NCBI RefSeq assembly: GCF_958450345.1
Contig: NC_088780.1
Span: 61,105,533 to 61,169,532 of the forward strand
Origin: Calliphora vicina
Lineage: Eukaryota; Arthropoda; Insecta; Diptera; Calliphoridae
Length of the DNA stretch: 64,000 nucleotides
Direction of reading: 5' to 3'
Each line of letters starts with the position of its first letter. Within the stretch, counting starts at the first letter, position 1. The translations under genes were made by a program, and so were the position numbers. Below the pieces are notes generated by a model, which ran no database searches, had not been told where the DNA came from, and saw only the letters and a program-made list of their open reading frames with translations. Positions 11,813 to 25,271 of the stretch are shown piece by piece.

Positions 11813-13523
11813 GGCCCTAATTTTATAAAACGCAACGCCTCCATTTTCTTTGCGTTGCATTAAATTACAGTTTGCAAATCACTGCGTTCAAGAAAGTGAC
11901 TGCTCGCGTTGTAACATCTGATTCTTACGTTATTGTGATTGCAGTTGTTTGAAATTGTATATTTTATACAACGCAACGCTTACTTTTTTTGTCACTTTGA
12001 CTGTCAAATTTAACGCTTCAATTTTCTTGGCGTTAGTTTAAAAAGTAGTCAAATATTCTTAAAAAAAATAACAAATATTTAAACGTTTTTAAATATAATT
12101 GTTTCTGAAATAAACATACTTATGTAACTACTTTAGGTTTGGACTAGCATCAAATGTCTGGCCAGTACCGCAATTCTATAAGTTTTTATATATTCCTACC
12201 GATGTCGTTAAGTAACGAAAAATATCGGTTGCTCTAACGAATTTAATATTCAGTATTTGAAGTTAACGATTTCTCTCGGTAATACATATTAACGACGAAT
12301 ATAGTTAAAAATATAAATTTCATTATTTTTAAAATTAAATAAATCATTTTTATTTATTAAAATGTTCACTGTATTTTCGTGTTGGTAGATAAAATTGTAG
12401 CCGTGTGAATAAATAATCCCATTTATATTTAAAAATCAAACACCAGCTCCCCCAAATACATATATTCGCGAAACCTACTGAAAACAGAAGAACAAGAGTT
12501 TTTTTTCTAAAAATCAAAGTAACCCAGTGTAATCCATATGTCTATGCCACCACAAGTGATATTTTAAATTTAGATATTTGTTGTTATAAGGACCGTCGAA
12601 AAATTCGGATGAATTTCCTTCTAAGAAAACTGTCTTAAAAACGATTTTTTAGCTTTTATATAAGTTTATACTCGTATCACATCGCTAAATAAATTGCTCA
12701 CTAGGAAATTTGAATATAGGGATAAACATTATACACTCCAGAAATGTGTTAAATAAGGATATTATGCCCCATATAAAAGTTGTTCTTAAAATTCGAATAC
12801 TATTTTTTAAAAGGCAAGTTAATTTGTATATTTAAAACTCAAATCAGTCTGTATCTAACGAACACAAAAAGGTTGACCAATCGTACTTTCAAAGAACGGC
12901 TTATTTCAAATATTTATGTTACAAAACTAACTTCTTAACAATTATCGTTATGGCTTAACTAGAACATTTTATTTGTTGTTAATCTGACAAATGTCGTTAT
13001 TTACCGACTATTTTTAACAAAAATAATCCGTATAATTCAATTCGGAGTATCTCTTAACCATAAGTATTGTTAACTTATGAATTTTAATAACTTAACGACA
13101 AAATTTTGTCGTTAAAAAGTTACAGAATTTCGGTACTGAGCTTCCACAAGTATCGTTCTCTACCCCAGCAGAAAACTTCACTTTTATGTTTTTAATATTT
13201 ATTTTGTTATATTTTTGTGTCTGCTTTGGACAAATATTTTATGGATTCAAAAGTAAATAAACGCCATACAGCTGTTTGGCTTACAGCATTGCCAACACGA
13301 TATAAGTACATCTTTTTGTATGTTTTTATTTTAAATTTTAGTATCAACTTATACAATGGCAACCACGGCTACGTAGAGATTTGACAATAGAAGTGACATC
13401 GTAATATTTCGGCGTTGACTAAACGCAATGCCGTAGTGATTTATAAAATTTTATATTTTTTGTTACGCGTTCACAACAGCGTTGGTGAAGCGTTTAACGC
13501 AAGTGATTTGCAAAATTAGGGCC
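11813..13523. mobile_element. Harbinger-like element with GGCCCTAATTTT ends
   Basis: Inverted ends GGCCCTAATTTT (left 11813; right, reversed, ending 13523) with TAA on both sides (11810-11812, 13524-13526). Comparing with the uninterrupted copy at 29590 shows exactly where it entered. 3-bp TWA duplication and GGCC ends suggest PIF/Harbinger. It is 1711 bp, carries internal GCGTT/AACGC-rich subterminal repeats, and encodes no recognisable protein. Another TIR unit is nested in it. Confidence 0.75.
12163..13138. mobile_element. Nested TIR element with CAGTACCG ends
   Basis: Left CAGTACCGCAATTCTATAA and right (reversed) CAGTACCGAAATTCTGTAA form imperfect inverted ends, with TTAACGA/TCGTTAA-rich subterminal sequence on both sides. 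I could not find an unambiguous target duplication. It is noncoding. Confidence 0.55.
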
Positions 13524-13788
13524 TAAAATTTTTGAAATCGGAGTTAACAAAAAGTTGGACTTTTGGCCGATGAAATTGAGATATGAGCCACCGTGCGTCG
13601 CACGGTAAATATTTTTTAACCCGAATTTTTTTTTCACCAAAAAATTTAAAAACTAAAATTTTAAAAAAATTAAAAAAACGACTCATATACACTTCACCAA
13701 ATTTTACTTCAAAATACAAATTTTAAATATTTTTAGGTAAACAAAATTTTTTTTTCCAAAGTCGTTTTTTTAATTTTGTTTAAATTAA

Positions 13789-13830
13789 TAAGATTCGGCA
13801 AGCCGAATATAGCTCTTTTACTTGTTTTCT
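13789..13830 (-). repeat. Family-B repeat, 5' tip
   Basis: Reversed, this reads AAAACAAGTAAAAGAGCTAT, then TTCGGCTTGCCGAATCTTA: the start and first hairpin of the family-B repeat seen whole at 20.9 kb. Only the tip remains. Confidence 0.6.
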
Positions 13831-14034
13831 ATGTTTTTGTTCTTTTTATTAATAAAATACTTAAATAAGAACACAAAATCCATGGTTTTATTATCAGTTT
13901 AAAGTTTAAATAGAAATTATTCGGTTAATCGAATATTTTAAAATTAATTGATTATTAACCGATTAAATCTATACCCGATTAATTATATGCTCGATTAACC
14001 GATTAAACCAGAAACCCGATTAATTGAATACCCT
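13830..14034 (+). mobile_element. Right end of an hAT relic (TAGGGTATTC family)
   Basis: Matches the last ~220 bp of the hAT element at 29975-31005, including the run of ATTAACCGATTAA motifs and the terminal TTGAATACCCTA. The left part is missing, so no target duplication can be checked. Confidence 0.65.
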
Positions 14035-14110
14035 AATAAATATGTTGACAAGTGTTCATAGTACATAACGGCATATTTTTAAACCCTTCACCATGAGTGG
14101 CAAGGATATA

Positions 14111-15001
14111 AGTGAGGCCTCGAATATCCGTGATTCGATTAACCGGCAACATCAATTATCCGGGAAAGAAAAATAAAATATTTTTGGATCGATTTAAATT
14201 TTCTGCATCGATTAACCGTAATTACCTCTATTATCCGGGATTATAAGCATAATTTTGTTTCGCTTAATTTTGAACAATCAAACACTCTGTGAATAAAACG
14301 AAAAAGGGGAATTCCCTCGATTGCATATGATGATTTGAAAAGTGCGGATGGTTAGTGTTAGACATTATAAAAAACAAAGTGATTCTGTTATTAATTAGCT
14401 TTCGAAACCGAACAACTTTAAAGACTGCTGAAGAACCAAAAGTAGATTTTGCAGTTCATGAACGATTTAAAGGAACTCCAATTTCAAAATTAAACAAAAA
14501 AGGAGAAAAATCTTCACAATTTTTGTGGAAAAATTAAATGAATTCGTATCAATGGAAAAACTCACCAATGAGATAATGTTGCTGGAACACACAAGAGCAA
14601 AGCATTAGTTATTGGAAAAAGTCCTAGTCCAATAACGTTTAAAAATGTCGATGAGGTTTCCGTATGTCCAATACAAAAGCTTGGGTAACACAGCAAATAT
14701 TTTTAGAATGGTTTAGCATTTTAAGAAAATCTAAAACATGATAGTAAAATCATTCTGCTATTGGACAACAGCCCAGCACTTCCAGACGTGCAGCATTTGA
14801 ATGCTCAAAACGTTATTGTGAAATTTTTTCTACCAAATTGAACGACTTTGATTCAACCGATGGATCAGGGTGCACTATGAAACTTTAAATGTCATTACAT
14901 GTATTAAAAAACAACTCAAAATTGGTACTCAATTAACCGGGAAAATTGATTATCCATAATGCTTCCGGTCCCAACCATTACGGATAATCGAGGTCTCATT
15001 G
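14111..15001 (+). mobile_element. Pogo/Tigger-like transposon relic
   Basis: Ends AGTGAGGCCTCGAATATCCG and, reversed, CAATGAGACCTCGATTATCC, bordered by TA on both sides (14109-14110, 15002-15003). This is the Tigger/pogo terminal pattern. The interior keeps pieces of a transposase on the plus strand. At 891 bp it is an internally deleted copy. Confidence 0.8.
14350..14905 (+). pseudogene. Pogo/Jerky-type transposase fragments (CENP-B HTH and DDE_1)
   Basis: The first piece (14355-14537) reads VDFAVHERFKGTPISKLNKK, like the second half of a CENP-B-type DNA-binding domain. After a deletion the DDE_1 core appears: LLLDNSPALPDVQHLNAQN, then FFLPN and LIQPMDQGA, with the catalytic Asp of LLLDN preserved. 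The second half of the core and several joining segments are lost, and stops separate the pieces. The family is recognised from motif order. Confidence 0.75.
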
Positions 15002-15003
15002 TA

Positions 15004-16110
15004 AATCAATTTCAAACAAATTCGTTTTATTTATCAAAAATGTTATTAATATCACTATGCAACAAATTAAGACTTTTGGAAAAACACACGATCATGACAG
15101 TATACGTTCGACTCTACTGCCAAAGGATAGTAAAACCCTATACTCAGTTTGTCGATTTTGGTGACAATTTTTTTTTTATGGGCCCCCAAATATTCTAAAA
15201 ATCAGTGGGCCCTCAAAAAATGATGTCATCAGCATTTGGCCAACAGCTAATTCAGACTTGGTGATACCGCCAAACAAATTTTGTTAAAATTGTTTCTCAA
15301 AAAAAAATAGCATTTTCGTACAAAAAATATAGGAAGACAAAATTTTTTTTTCACTTCCACGAACTCCTAATATTTCACTAACAATATTTAGCAAAGTTGT
15401 AGCTACGGTAACGCTGAACAACTCTTGTGAATATATCAATGCATTCTAAACGTATCTACGCACTCTAAATAGCTCACTTTCAAAACAAAGATTATTTGTT
15501 TAAAAAGTATGTTTGAGTGTATACTTCTCTATTGTGCTGCATGACCGGCTTGATCCAAGATATGAAAAAAGGTTAAAATTTTTGAAAGTGGGCAAGGTTT
15601 GTGGAGACCCTGCAGAGTAACTATAAGTTATTTATATAAGTTTTTGATATACCTTAGTACTTGAAGATTGACATTTTAGTGAAATGAAATATTTTTGTGT
15701 TTTTTTTCGGACGTCACTTACCTTAAAAACTAAAATGATTTTAATATGGTTATTTTCCATCAAGAAAAATATAAATTTTGAATTAATCTAATATTTTAAC
15801 GGACATCACAATAAAATTTGGAAATAATATACATCTTAAGTCAACGGCGGCACTACTGTTGTCATTCTTTGTTTTCAAACACAGAAATTCCTAAAATGTG
15901 AAAATGTGTTCCAAAAACAGATTTTTTTTGACGTTATTTACAGTCCGATAGTAAAAACGTTTTGTATGTGTATGAAAAACATATTTGGCTATACAAGTAT
16001 GAATTTTTCAAGCTAATTTTTTTTTCATATTTTATTTATTGTATCTTCACAAAATAATGTGAACTATCAATAATTTGTTCAAATCTTAAATCTAAATATT
16101 TATGTCCCAC
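15004..16110. other. No gene recognised
   Basis: AT-rich noncoding sequence. A GGGCCC-containing stretch at 15178-15215 has a counterpart near 9949, suggesting an old shared repeat, but the ends are unclear. Confidence 0.45.
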
Positions 16111-16115
16111 CACAG

Positions 16116-17396
16116 CACAGTGTCATTTCTAAACGGCTGGTCCGATCGGGATAAAATTTGAATTGGGCGTAGCCAAGGAGTATTAAAATGGGCCTACAAA
16201 TGCTCCAGGGGCCGCGCTATGAGGGCTCAAAGTAGGGTACCTTCGACATGTAAAATTTTTAAACACGTGCCATTTTTTGGTTTCTCATCCGATTTCAAAT
16301 AATTTTTTATTTTTGGAAAGCGTGCTATTTATCTCTTATAATTCCTAATTATAGGCATTTCAAAATTGAAATTTTAAAATTTTGCCATACCTTGGTCCAC
16401 TTTTTTAAAAATATAGGGCGCAGTTTTGGACCGAATGGACTCGAAATTTTTTTTGGTAGTTAGACAACTAAATTACCAACAACATACAAAATAGCAATTA
16501 TGAATCCAAAAATAACCGATTTTCAATTTAAAAATTCAAAAAATAGTATATTTTTGCTGTTTTTTGGACAAAAAGGTGACTTAACTCTTTTTTTATTAAA
16601 AAACAACTTTCTTTAAGAAAATATAACCATTTTATGTTTTTCTATAAATTTTCTTTACGGAGAACATTTTGGTATAAAAACCATGTCCTATTTTTCGAAT
16701 ATGTCGGCCCTACGCCCTTTTGGAAATTGACCTATTTTTTATCAAAATTTTTTTATCAATGTTCTAAAATCCCAAAGCTGGGATCAGAAAACGGAATGTA
16801 GTTTTGGAAACCCTGATGTGTTCCCTATTTATCCCTAAAGTATTTTCCCAGATCCAAAGGAAATGTGGACCCTATAGGCAAAATTGTAAAAAATACAATT
16901 TTTGGGATTTTCGCTCCAATTTTTAGGAATTGCGGGATTCAATTTGACCTTTTGACAAAGTTTTTTACACCTCGTTATTTAGAATGATTTAAAGAAAGAT
17001 TTTATTACATATTACATATTCATTGAGTTCTAAAACTAAAATTTATATCAAAATTTTAATAGGATTGCATATATTAGGAACAATTTGATCCACATTTATT
17101 CCGAGCTATATTGTTTTGTTTAGATAAGTTAATTTTTGGTCTTCCAAAAAAAATTCAAGTCAATATCTGAATTAGATTCAAAAATATGCCACTTTAAAAC
17201 TCCGTCCTTCAAAAATATTGCACTTTTTCATACTAAAGAATTTGTACAAATTGTCTGGAGCTTTTGTAGGGCCCATTTTAATAACTTAAACTCGAATACT
17301 CCTTGGCTACGCCCAATTCAAATTTTATCCCGATCGGACCAGCCGTTTAGAAATGCCAGATTTATTTCCAAAAAATTTGGATTCTGCCCCACTGTG
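16116..17396. mobile_element. 1.28-kb element with long inverted ends
   Basis: CACAGTG at both tips. About 60 bp of nearly identical inverted sequence follows on each side: CATTTCTAAACGGCTGGTCC, then GATCGGGATAAAATTTGAAT, then TGGGCGTAGCCAAGGAGTAT. CACAG borders both tips (16111-16115, 17397-17401), a possible 5-bp duplication that is ambiguous because it resembles the tip itself. No coding content. The interior shares short motifs (TAGGAATTGCGGGATTC) with 18.97-19.2 kb. Confidence 0.65.
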
Positions 17397-17439
17397 CACA
17401 GTTGGACGAAAAATTATGTTTAATTTATAGATACTATCA

Positions 17440-18580
17440 TCAGCGCAGGTCTGTTGGATTCCTTCTTCTTAGTCGGATGTAGCCATTACTTCTCATTAAT
17501 GTTCATGCAAGTGGGTTAGGGTGACCTTCTAACTTTTTCAAATATGACTCCGCTTGTTTTTTATTTCATTTTTCACCAGGAAGACACCTAGGTCATTATG
17601 AATGTTAATATTTCTCACATACCAAGGCGCTGCTGTTATCATTCTTAATATTTTATTTTGGATACTTTGAATTTTTTCAATATTAGAAGCTGAGGCCGTG
17701 CCCCATAATTGAATTCCATAGCACCATATGGGTTTTATTATTGAGCTGTACAGCAAAAGTTTGCAATCTAAACTCAATCTCGAGTTTTTTACCAATTAGC
17801 CAGTAAATTTGTAGTAATTTTAACTTCATTTGAGTCAATTTCGTATCTAAATGCTTTTTCCAGATAAGACGTCGGTCTAGATGCAGACCTAGATATTTAA
17901 CCTCAGTTTGTTGAGGTATTATATGATTATTTATTAGAATTGGAGGGCACGATTCTCTACGCAATGTGAATGTAAGAGGTATAAATTTTTGCTCGTTTAC
18001 TTTTATTCTCCATGGTTTTAACCACCTTTCTATGTCGAATATATGGTCTTGTAAAAGTACAGATGCTTCTTGGGTGTTTTTATGAATGGCTAGTATAGCT
18101 GTGTCATCAGCAAAAGTAGATATGTGGGTTCGACTGTTTGTAGGCATATCACAAGTATATAGCAAATATAGGAAGGGACCCAGTATACTTCCTTGGGGTA
18201 CGCCTGCTTCAATAGGCTGTGGTGAACTTATGAACGAACTTTCGATGACTTAAATAACTTTCTAGAAGCTTGTGTGTGTTCACTGGTAAATATTGTTTTA
18301 TTTTTATCGATAATCCTTCATGCCATTCTTTGTCGAAGGCTTGCGAAACGTCGATGAAGAGGGCAGAACAATATTGTTTTCTTCAAATGTCTTGGATATG
18401 ATTTTTACCAACCTGTGAGTTCTATTTTATGTTGTTATGTTTTTCTCGAAATCCGAATTGATGAGTTGGAATATATACACCTCGGGTATGGTCAATTTTA
18501 AAAATGATACTATTTCTTCGTTTGTGTTCCGATCATCATTGAGCCACTACATAAAACCTCGTTAAGCACTACATAAAACC
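17440..18580 (-). pseudogene. Jockey-like LINE reverse transcriptase, broken
   Basis: Minus-strand frames read, in order: IDVSQAFDKEWHEG (palm), VPQGSILGPFLYLLYTCDMP, HISTFADDTAIL (catalytic Asp pair, near 18100), RIKVNEQKF, EVKYLGLHLDRRLIWKKH, then the C-terminal YSSIIKPIWCYGIQLWGTAS and IQNKILRMITAAPWYVRN. Motif order and spacing fit jockey-clade elements. Stops and frameshifts are frequent and the endonuclease is missing. The gag of what is probably the same insertion is at 19.56-20.86 kb in the same orientation. Confidence 0.85.
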
Positions 18581-18589
18581 TCGTCGTAG

Positions 18590-19555
18590 CTATCGATTAT
18601 CTCTTATAGCTTAGGAGATATCCGCATTTGAAAATTAAATTTTCAACATTTTTACCCACCCTACTCCAGTTTTTTGATGACCGCGGTTCCAAATATTTAC
18701 CGATTTTAGGATTAACAGCAAATGTATATATCAAATAAAGGAAGAATTGTTTAAAAACCATGACTGAGTCCAAAGTTACATGCACTTGAATTAAAAAAAA
18801 TTAAAAAAGGCCATTTTTCGCTTGTACTTTTATTCTTTTTCAGTTATCTAAAAAATTTCTAAGAGGATGTATAATGAATTTATACTTTTTGAAAAGCTAA
18901 ATTAGCGTCAAATATTTTAAATAAAAAAAATTATAATTTTAGATACCCAGGGGACCAAGTCCATTAAAAAAACGCCTATTTTTTATGTAAAATTCAACTT
19001 AATGCAAAAATTCTCAAATCGCATAGTCGATATCCAAATATAGTAACCCATTTTAGATGGCCCAATATGTTCTTAATTATTTTGTAAAGGGTTCCGATAA
19101 CCCCGCCCCTGGTATGGATATTATAGCCAAAAAACGAAAAAATCCCATTTTTGGAATTTTTCAATACTTTTTGGGAATTGCGGGATTCCTGATTGCAAAT
19201 GTCATTGTTTGTTTTGATTTTTCCATTTTCACTAAAAAAACCTATACAAGTGTAAAATTTGATTATAAAATATTCATAAATAAAAATGTTATTATAATTT
19301 TAAAAATTTGTATCTATGCAAAAACTCAATAAGAAGCATTTTTTGTCATATTTTTCAAAAAAGTATTCCATGAATTTTTTAATTGTCAAAAGTTATATAC
19401 ATTATTGAAAAGTAGACAAAATCCTCTATGCATTGATATATAACATGTCTACCTTATGTTTTTTACGTGGCAAATTAATTGGGGAAAACTTAACAATATC
19501 GGCATGTGAAGTAAGGGTTTAGAAGTTACATATTTATTTCCCTCTTTTTTTTCTC
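18590..19555. other. AT-rich block splitting the jockey-like element
   Basis: This block lies where the jockey endonuclease should be. It encodes nothing recognisable and shares a short motif with the 16.1-kb element, so it is probably a decayed insertion. A direct repeat of ACTACATAAAACCTCG lies at its left edge (18544-18582). Confidence 0.45.
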
Positions 19556-19559
19556 ATAC

Positions 19560-20862
19560 CACTATGCAGCCTACAATAACATTGATTGCATCTCAAGCAT
19601 TTTTTGCATCATGTTACTCATTGAGTTTGTAAAGTTATTTACCGATTGCACAAGAGTTTCTATTGTAGATTCTAGTCGGGTAAAATTGAATATTGGCGTT
19701 TGCTCTCTTACCTCTGGGTTCATATTTTGGTTTTGTGGTTGACGGACTTGCGTCTGAGTTTGGTTGTTTCTAAGTACATTTGCATATGTTTCTTTGTTGT
19801 CATATTGATGCTATTTAATGGCTGAGCGGGGAAAATCTTCGGTTTCTAGCTATGTGATTTTTTAACAATTGAGTAGACAGGCCAACCCCTGTAGTTTGCT
19901 GTGTGGTTACCTCCGCAATTGCTCCATTTTTTAATTTTAGGATCATCTTTGGATTTGTTACATTGGGATGTGTTATGCAAATCCCCGCAAATAACACATA
20001 CAGGTGGCAATTTCCAATATGCCTTGGTATGTCCTTATTCTTGGCAATTCGTACATTGGACGGGGCCAAATCGTTTATGTGGTTCTTCTACCTAATTTTA
20101 CGATGCAATAAATACTTCAGGTTATAGTGGTTGGGTTTTTTTTTGCGATTCCTAATATTTATCACATTTTTTGTCTTAAAACCTTTATCTTCTAAGCTTT
20201 GCTTTATTTCTAGTAGTTCAACGTTACAGTCAATACCCTTTATTAACTTGTAGACCCTTGCTTCCTTTCAGCTGATAAGTGTAAAAACTTTTCTTTTGAG
20301 TTTCAAAATCTGTTACAACCTTTCTATAATCGTTTTCACTATTGACCTGTATTTTAGTTTCATGAATCGTGCCTTTCTTGATTGGAATAACGTAAAAAGA
20401 GTTCTCTCCTATTAATGAGATCAGGCTCTGAACCAGTGAATTTGAATTATTTTCTCTCAAGTTTTGTAGAGTTAATTTTATTTACTGGTTCATCTGTTTT
20501 ACATTCCAGAATAGAACAACAACAATTTTCATTGTTTAGTCTAGGATGTTCTCTATCCTTATATAATTTAGCCAAGCTGATATAGCTAGCATACTTTCAG
20601 GCATAAATAAAATATTTGTATTTTCTGGTAACTCCAGACTAACAACTGTTGAATTTTCTTTCGTTTGACAATCATTAGTTGTTGACAATGCGGGGGAACA
20701 AGAACGTGCACGGTTAACAGGCTTGGCTGTTAAAAACAAGCTGTCATCTATTCTTCTGTTTTTTTTTTTGTTTATATATTTTTGATCTGCATTAACTGTA
20801 ACATATGCATTTCTGCCGTTTACACTTAACCTTCGCTCACTGTTTTCGTTAAAGAGACTCAT
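19560..20862 (-). pseudogene. Jockey-like ORF1 (gag) with zinc knuckles, broken
   Basis: The minus-strand start at 20862 gives MSLFNENSERRLSVNGRNAY. Then come NSFYVIPIKKGTIHETKIQV and YQLKGSKGLQV, a central gag domain. A frame-shifted cysteine-rich segment follows with VQCTNCQEYGHTKAYW, VCVICGDLHNTSQC and CSNCGGNHTANYRGC, the three-knuckle arrangement of jockey-type ORF1. A polar Gln-rich tail ends near 19567. At least two frameshifts occur (about 20470-20540 and 20070-20230). ORF1 proteins of this type coat the element RNA; this copy cannot make one. Confidence 0.8.
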
Positions 20863-20932
20863 TAAAAAGTAGTTGTAAATACTTTAGTTAACACTCTTGA
20901 TCTTTATTTAATAGTTAATGCACAAAGTTAAA

Positions 20933-22091
<1,159 letters not shown>

Positions 22092-22156
22092 TAAAGAATT
22101 TTCACTTATTTGTCTTTTAGTTCTTGTTTTGATTTTTGTTATTTAATAATATTATT

Positions 22157-23129
22157 AAAACAAGTAAGAAAGTATGGTCGGTCAAGCCCGACCATATAAT
22201 ACCCTACACTAAGTAAATGAGCAAAATAATTTTTCTTTTAAAATTTCAATAATTTATTTTCGTGAATGAATTTCGGAAGAGTGCTATGATGGGAGCTATG
22301 ACTAATTATGGACCGATCGCCATGAAATTATATCATGTTATTTATGTCTATATGAAATCTATTCATGTTTAATTTTATGTGTATACCAACATTTTTAAGA
22401 GATTTATGCTCGTTAAAGTGATTTTCGGAAATGGGCCTTATATGGGAGCTATGACTAAGTATGAACCGATCGCCATGAAATTTGGTTGTATTATATATGC
22501 CTATATGAAAGTTATTTGCGTTGAATTTTATGTATGTATATACCAAAACTTTTAAGAGATTTATACCCGTTAAAGATATTTGCGGAAGTGGGCCTTATAT
22601 GGGAGCTATGACCAATTATGGACCGATCACCATAAAATTAGGTCGTGTGATTCGTGTCTGTATTGAAGTTATTTGTGTTGAATTTTATGTGTATACCAAC
22701 ATTTTTAGGTGATTTATGCACGTTAATGTGTTTTTCGGATGCGGGTCTTATAAGTGAGCTATGACTAATTATGGACCGATCATAATAAAATTTGGTGACA
22801 TGAATTTTGTATATATAAAACTTATTTGGAGCAAAATTTGTGTAGATACCTATATAAGTTAAACATTTATGACCGATTAAGTCCAATTTCGGGAGGACAT
22901 TTGTATGGGGGCTAGGTGAAATAATGGACCGATTTCTGCCAGTTTCAATAGGCTTCGTCCTTAGGTCAAAACAATTATGTGTACCAAATTTTATCCAAAT
23001 ATCTTCAAAATTGCGACCTGTACTCTGCGCACAAGGTTTACATGGACAGCCAGCCGACCAGCCAGCCAGCCAGACGGACGGACGGACATCGTTTAATCGA
23101 CTCCCCACTATGGTGGTGTAGGGTATAAT
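22157..23129 (+). mobile_element. Family-A interspersed repeat, fullest copy
   Basis: Complete from AAAACAAGTAAGAAAGTATG, through the hairpin GGTCGGTCAAGCCCGACC and ATACCCTACAC, to GGTGGTGTAGGGTATAA. It holds four imperfect tandem modules of roughly 155 bp, each with TATGGGAGCTATGACTAATT-type sequence (near 22270, 22425, 22580 and 22735). Then come the GCTTCGTCC block and a CAGCCAGCC/GACGGACG run before CATCGTTTAATCGACTCC. The last motif is nearly the same as in family B, linking the two. Confidence 0.8.
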
Positions 23130-25270
23130 AAAAGCGTCCTTTCGCGTAATTAATAAACAGGTGTAATTAATATTTATTTTCCGAAAGAATCATTAAAATA
23201 ACGAATTAACTCGGAGTAAAAATAAAACACGTCCAATTTCAATCACAGTGTGAATAGTTTTAAGCTAAATGCTAGAATGCACGGTTATAGTGCTAGAGTT
23301 TGTAGGCATTTCTTAATAATGAAAGTTGTTTCTATGAATTTGTCTGTTTTTGTTTATATTTTTAAAATATTTTTATATTTAATTTTAAATCATGGTTGCA
23401 AATACAAAATGTAGTACATTTTAAGGACAACCCTATTGTGTAAGTAAGAGAGCTTTCAGATTTTTTTGTTTGGAAAAAATTGCCTAGGTATTTACCATTA
23501 TTTTACATACATAGATATTATTTTGATGTTGTATGTCAGCAACTTTTATAAATATTTCTACCGTTCTACTCTATAAACGCAGCTCCCAACTGTTGTACTT
23601 GCAGCATAAATACACACATATTTGCATTCACATACATACATATGTATCTATGTACTCGTATGTGTAAATGCATGCTTTGAGAATTGACATTTTTAAACAC
23701 AAGTTTAAACTATAGATATTGTATCCACATACAAGACATACTTATGAGTACAACAACTAAATATTATTCTATGGTTTGTATTCTATTGAAACAATGACAC
23801 AGATTCAGCAAGGTTAAAAATTAGTTTCATTCTAGTAAACACATATAAATAGGTACTATTCACCTTTACGCACACACATTAATACATACACACCTGTACG
23901 AATATACGTGGATGGGTCCATAAGTTCTCGACCTTTTGAATTCCCCGGCTCGCACTTTAAATTTCTAAATCGATGAATAAGAAATCCACATAGACTAAAT
24001 TTTTTAAAACCCATTTTATTAAGAAAAGCTTTTATTGTTCTTTGTTACATTTTTTAATCGCCATAATCAGATTGCATGATATTGTCGGACTCATCTTATT
24101 CCTCCGCTTGATTCGATTCTTTCCGGAATTTCTTCCATTCTAACGTGAACAAGTGCTTTATACCATTCATGGTAAATTGGTGGTATATAGCAAAATTTAT
24201 TGAATTTCTCGAACTTTATTGGTTAGATGCTGTTTTTTGGTGGATGTTGTGGTAGTAACTGCATGGCTCGGACAACATTTCGAGCTTTCCTGTTTACTTT
24301 GGTGAAGTTTTCTTGCTCCTTTATAAGATCATCTTATCTTATTCTGGCTACCATAGTTGTCGCTATAAGCATTCTGAGGCAAAGAGTTAATACATTTCAA
24401 CATGCTAAAACTAATTTCTTGGCAGCCACGAGAAGCTTGACTTTCATTCCATATATAAATATTGCGTTTTCATTTTAAATGGAACAGAAAGAGTGATTTC
24501 TGAGCTCAGAAAAGAATATTGTAAGTTGTGATCTTGAAGAATTCGTCAATATTATTTTCAGATTCACTAATAATCAACAGTTATTAATATACTCGATTGC
24601 ATTATTTTATTCTACTTTTTCTTTTTTGGCAAATAATACACAAAGTGCAGTAAGGTATTTTGAAACAGGTGTTATGATAACAAGCAATGGAATTACTCGC
24701 TAGATTTTAGCTGATCACTTATCTGAATTCACTCACTCAGTCCATGTGAAAAATTAATTTTAATATTAGCTTAGAGCACAAGGGGTTTAAGTCCTCATAT
24801 ACCCCTATTGCTCCAAGCAGAACAGGTATTTTAATTACATATGCTAGAATTGGTCGCAATATCTCGCTAATGGATGAGAATCCCACATTCAACTCTTGTG
24901 CTCTGAACTTCTATGAACTTATCCTACTAACTCCATATGTTAACTGAGTTTAAGAAAAAAAGGCACTTGAGCCCCTTTTACTTTAAGCCCCTCACTTGTT
25001 TTAAGAGAAAAATCAATGAGATGATAAATATTATTAAATTCGCAGTATAATCTCATTATTGCATCAGCTTGGGCGTAGTTAGTTCAAAAGTTTTTGACAT
25101 ACAGTTGTTTGAAATGACGTGACAATCGTTGAGGGACGTTGAAAGTAACATTATTTACAATGAATTCGGAGCAGACTTCACCATTAATTATATTGATCAT
25201 AAATGTTACATTAAGCATAGTTCTTCTACTGTGTAATGCATGCAATTTTAATAACTTAAGTATATCAATG
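23130..25270. other. No gene; possible mariner-type remnant at 23.9-24.5 kb
   Basis: Mostly AT-rich with short CATA-type simple sequence (about 23590-23670). GTCCATAAGTTCTCGACC at 23926-23943 resembles the tip of some mariner elements, and short frames follow, but I cannot find a catalytic motif or a second end. No other gene seen. Confidence 0.4.
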
Positions 25271-25271
25271 T

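Larger units (their letters stand above)
10591..13594. mobile_element. Composite CAGTGG-TIR element, copy 1
   Basis: Left end CAGTGGCTCATTTTCG; right end reads, reversed, CGGTGGCTCATATC, with both arms continuing to TTTCATCGGCC. It is flanked by the perfect 8-bp repeat GCGTCGCA (10583-10590, 13595-13602), suggesting an hAT-type element. It contains a family-A repeat (10800-11325) at the same place as the second copy at 28363-29663, so the repeat was captured before this family spread. A 1.7-kb GGCCC-TIR element is inserted only in this copy. No transposase found. The family-specific minus-strand frame at 11627-11860 is shared with copy 2 but matches nothing I recognise. Confidence 0.75.

Noticed and set aside
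15004..16110. tRNA or small RNA gene
   Set aside because: No A/B-box-like sequence or cloverleaf was seen in any of the gaps.
24227..24478. Possible small protein at 24.2 kb
   Set aside because: No motif, and the opposite strand gives an equally vague mariner-like reading.
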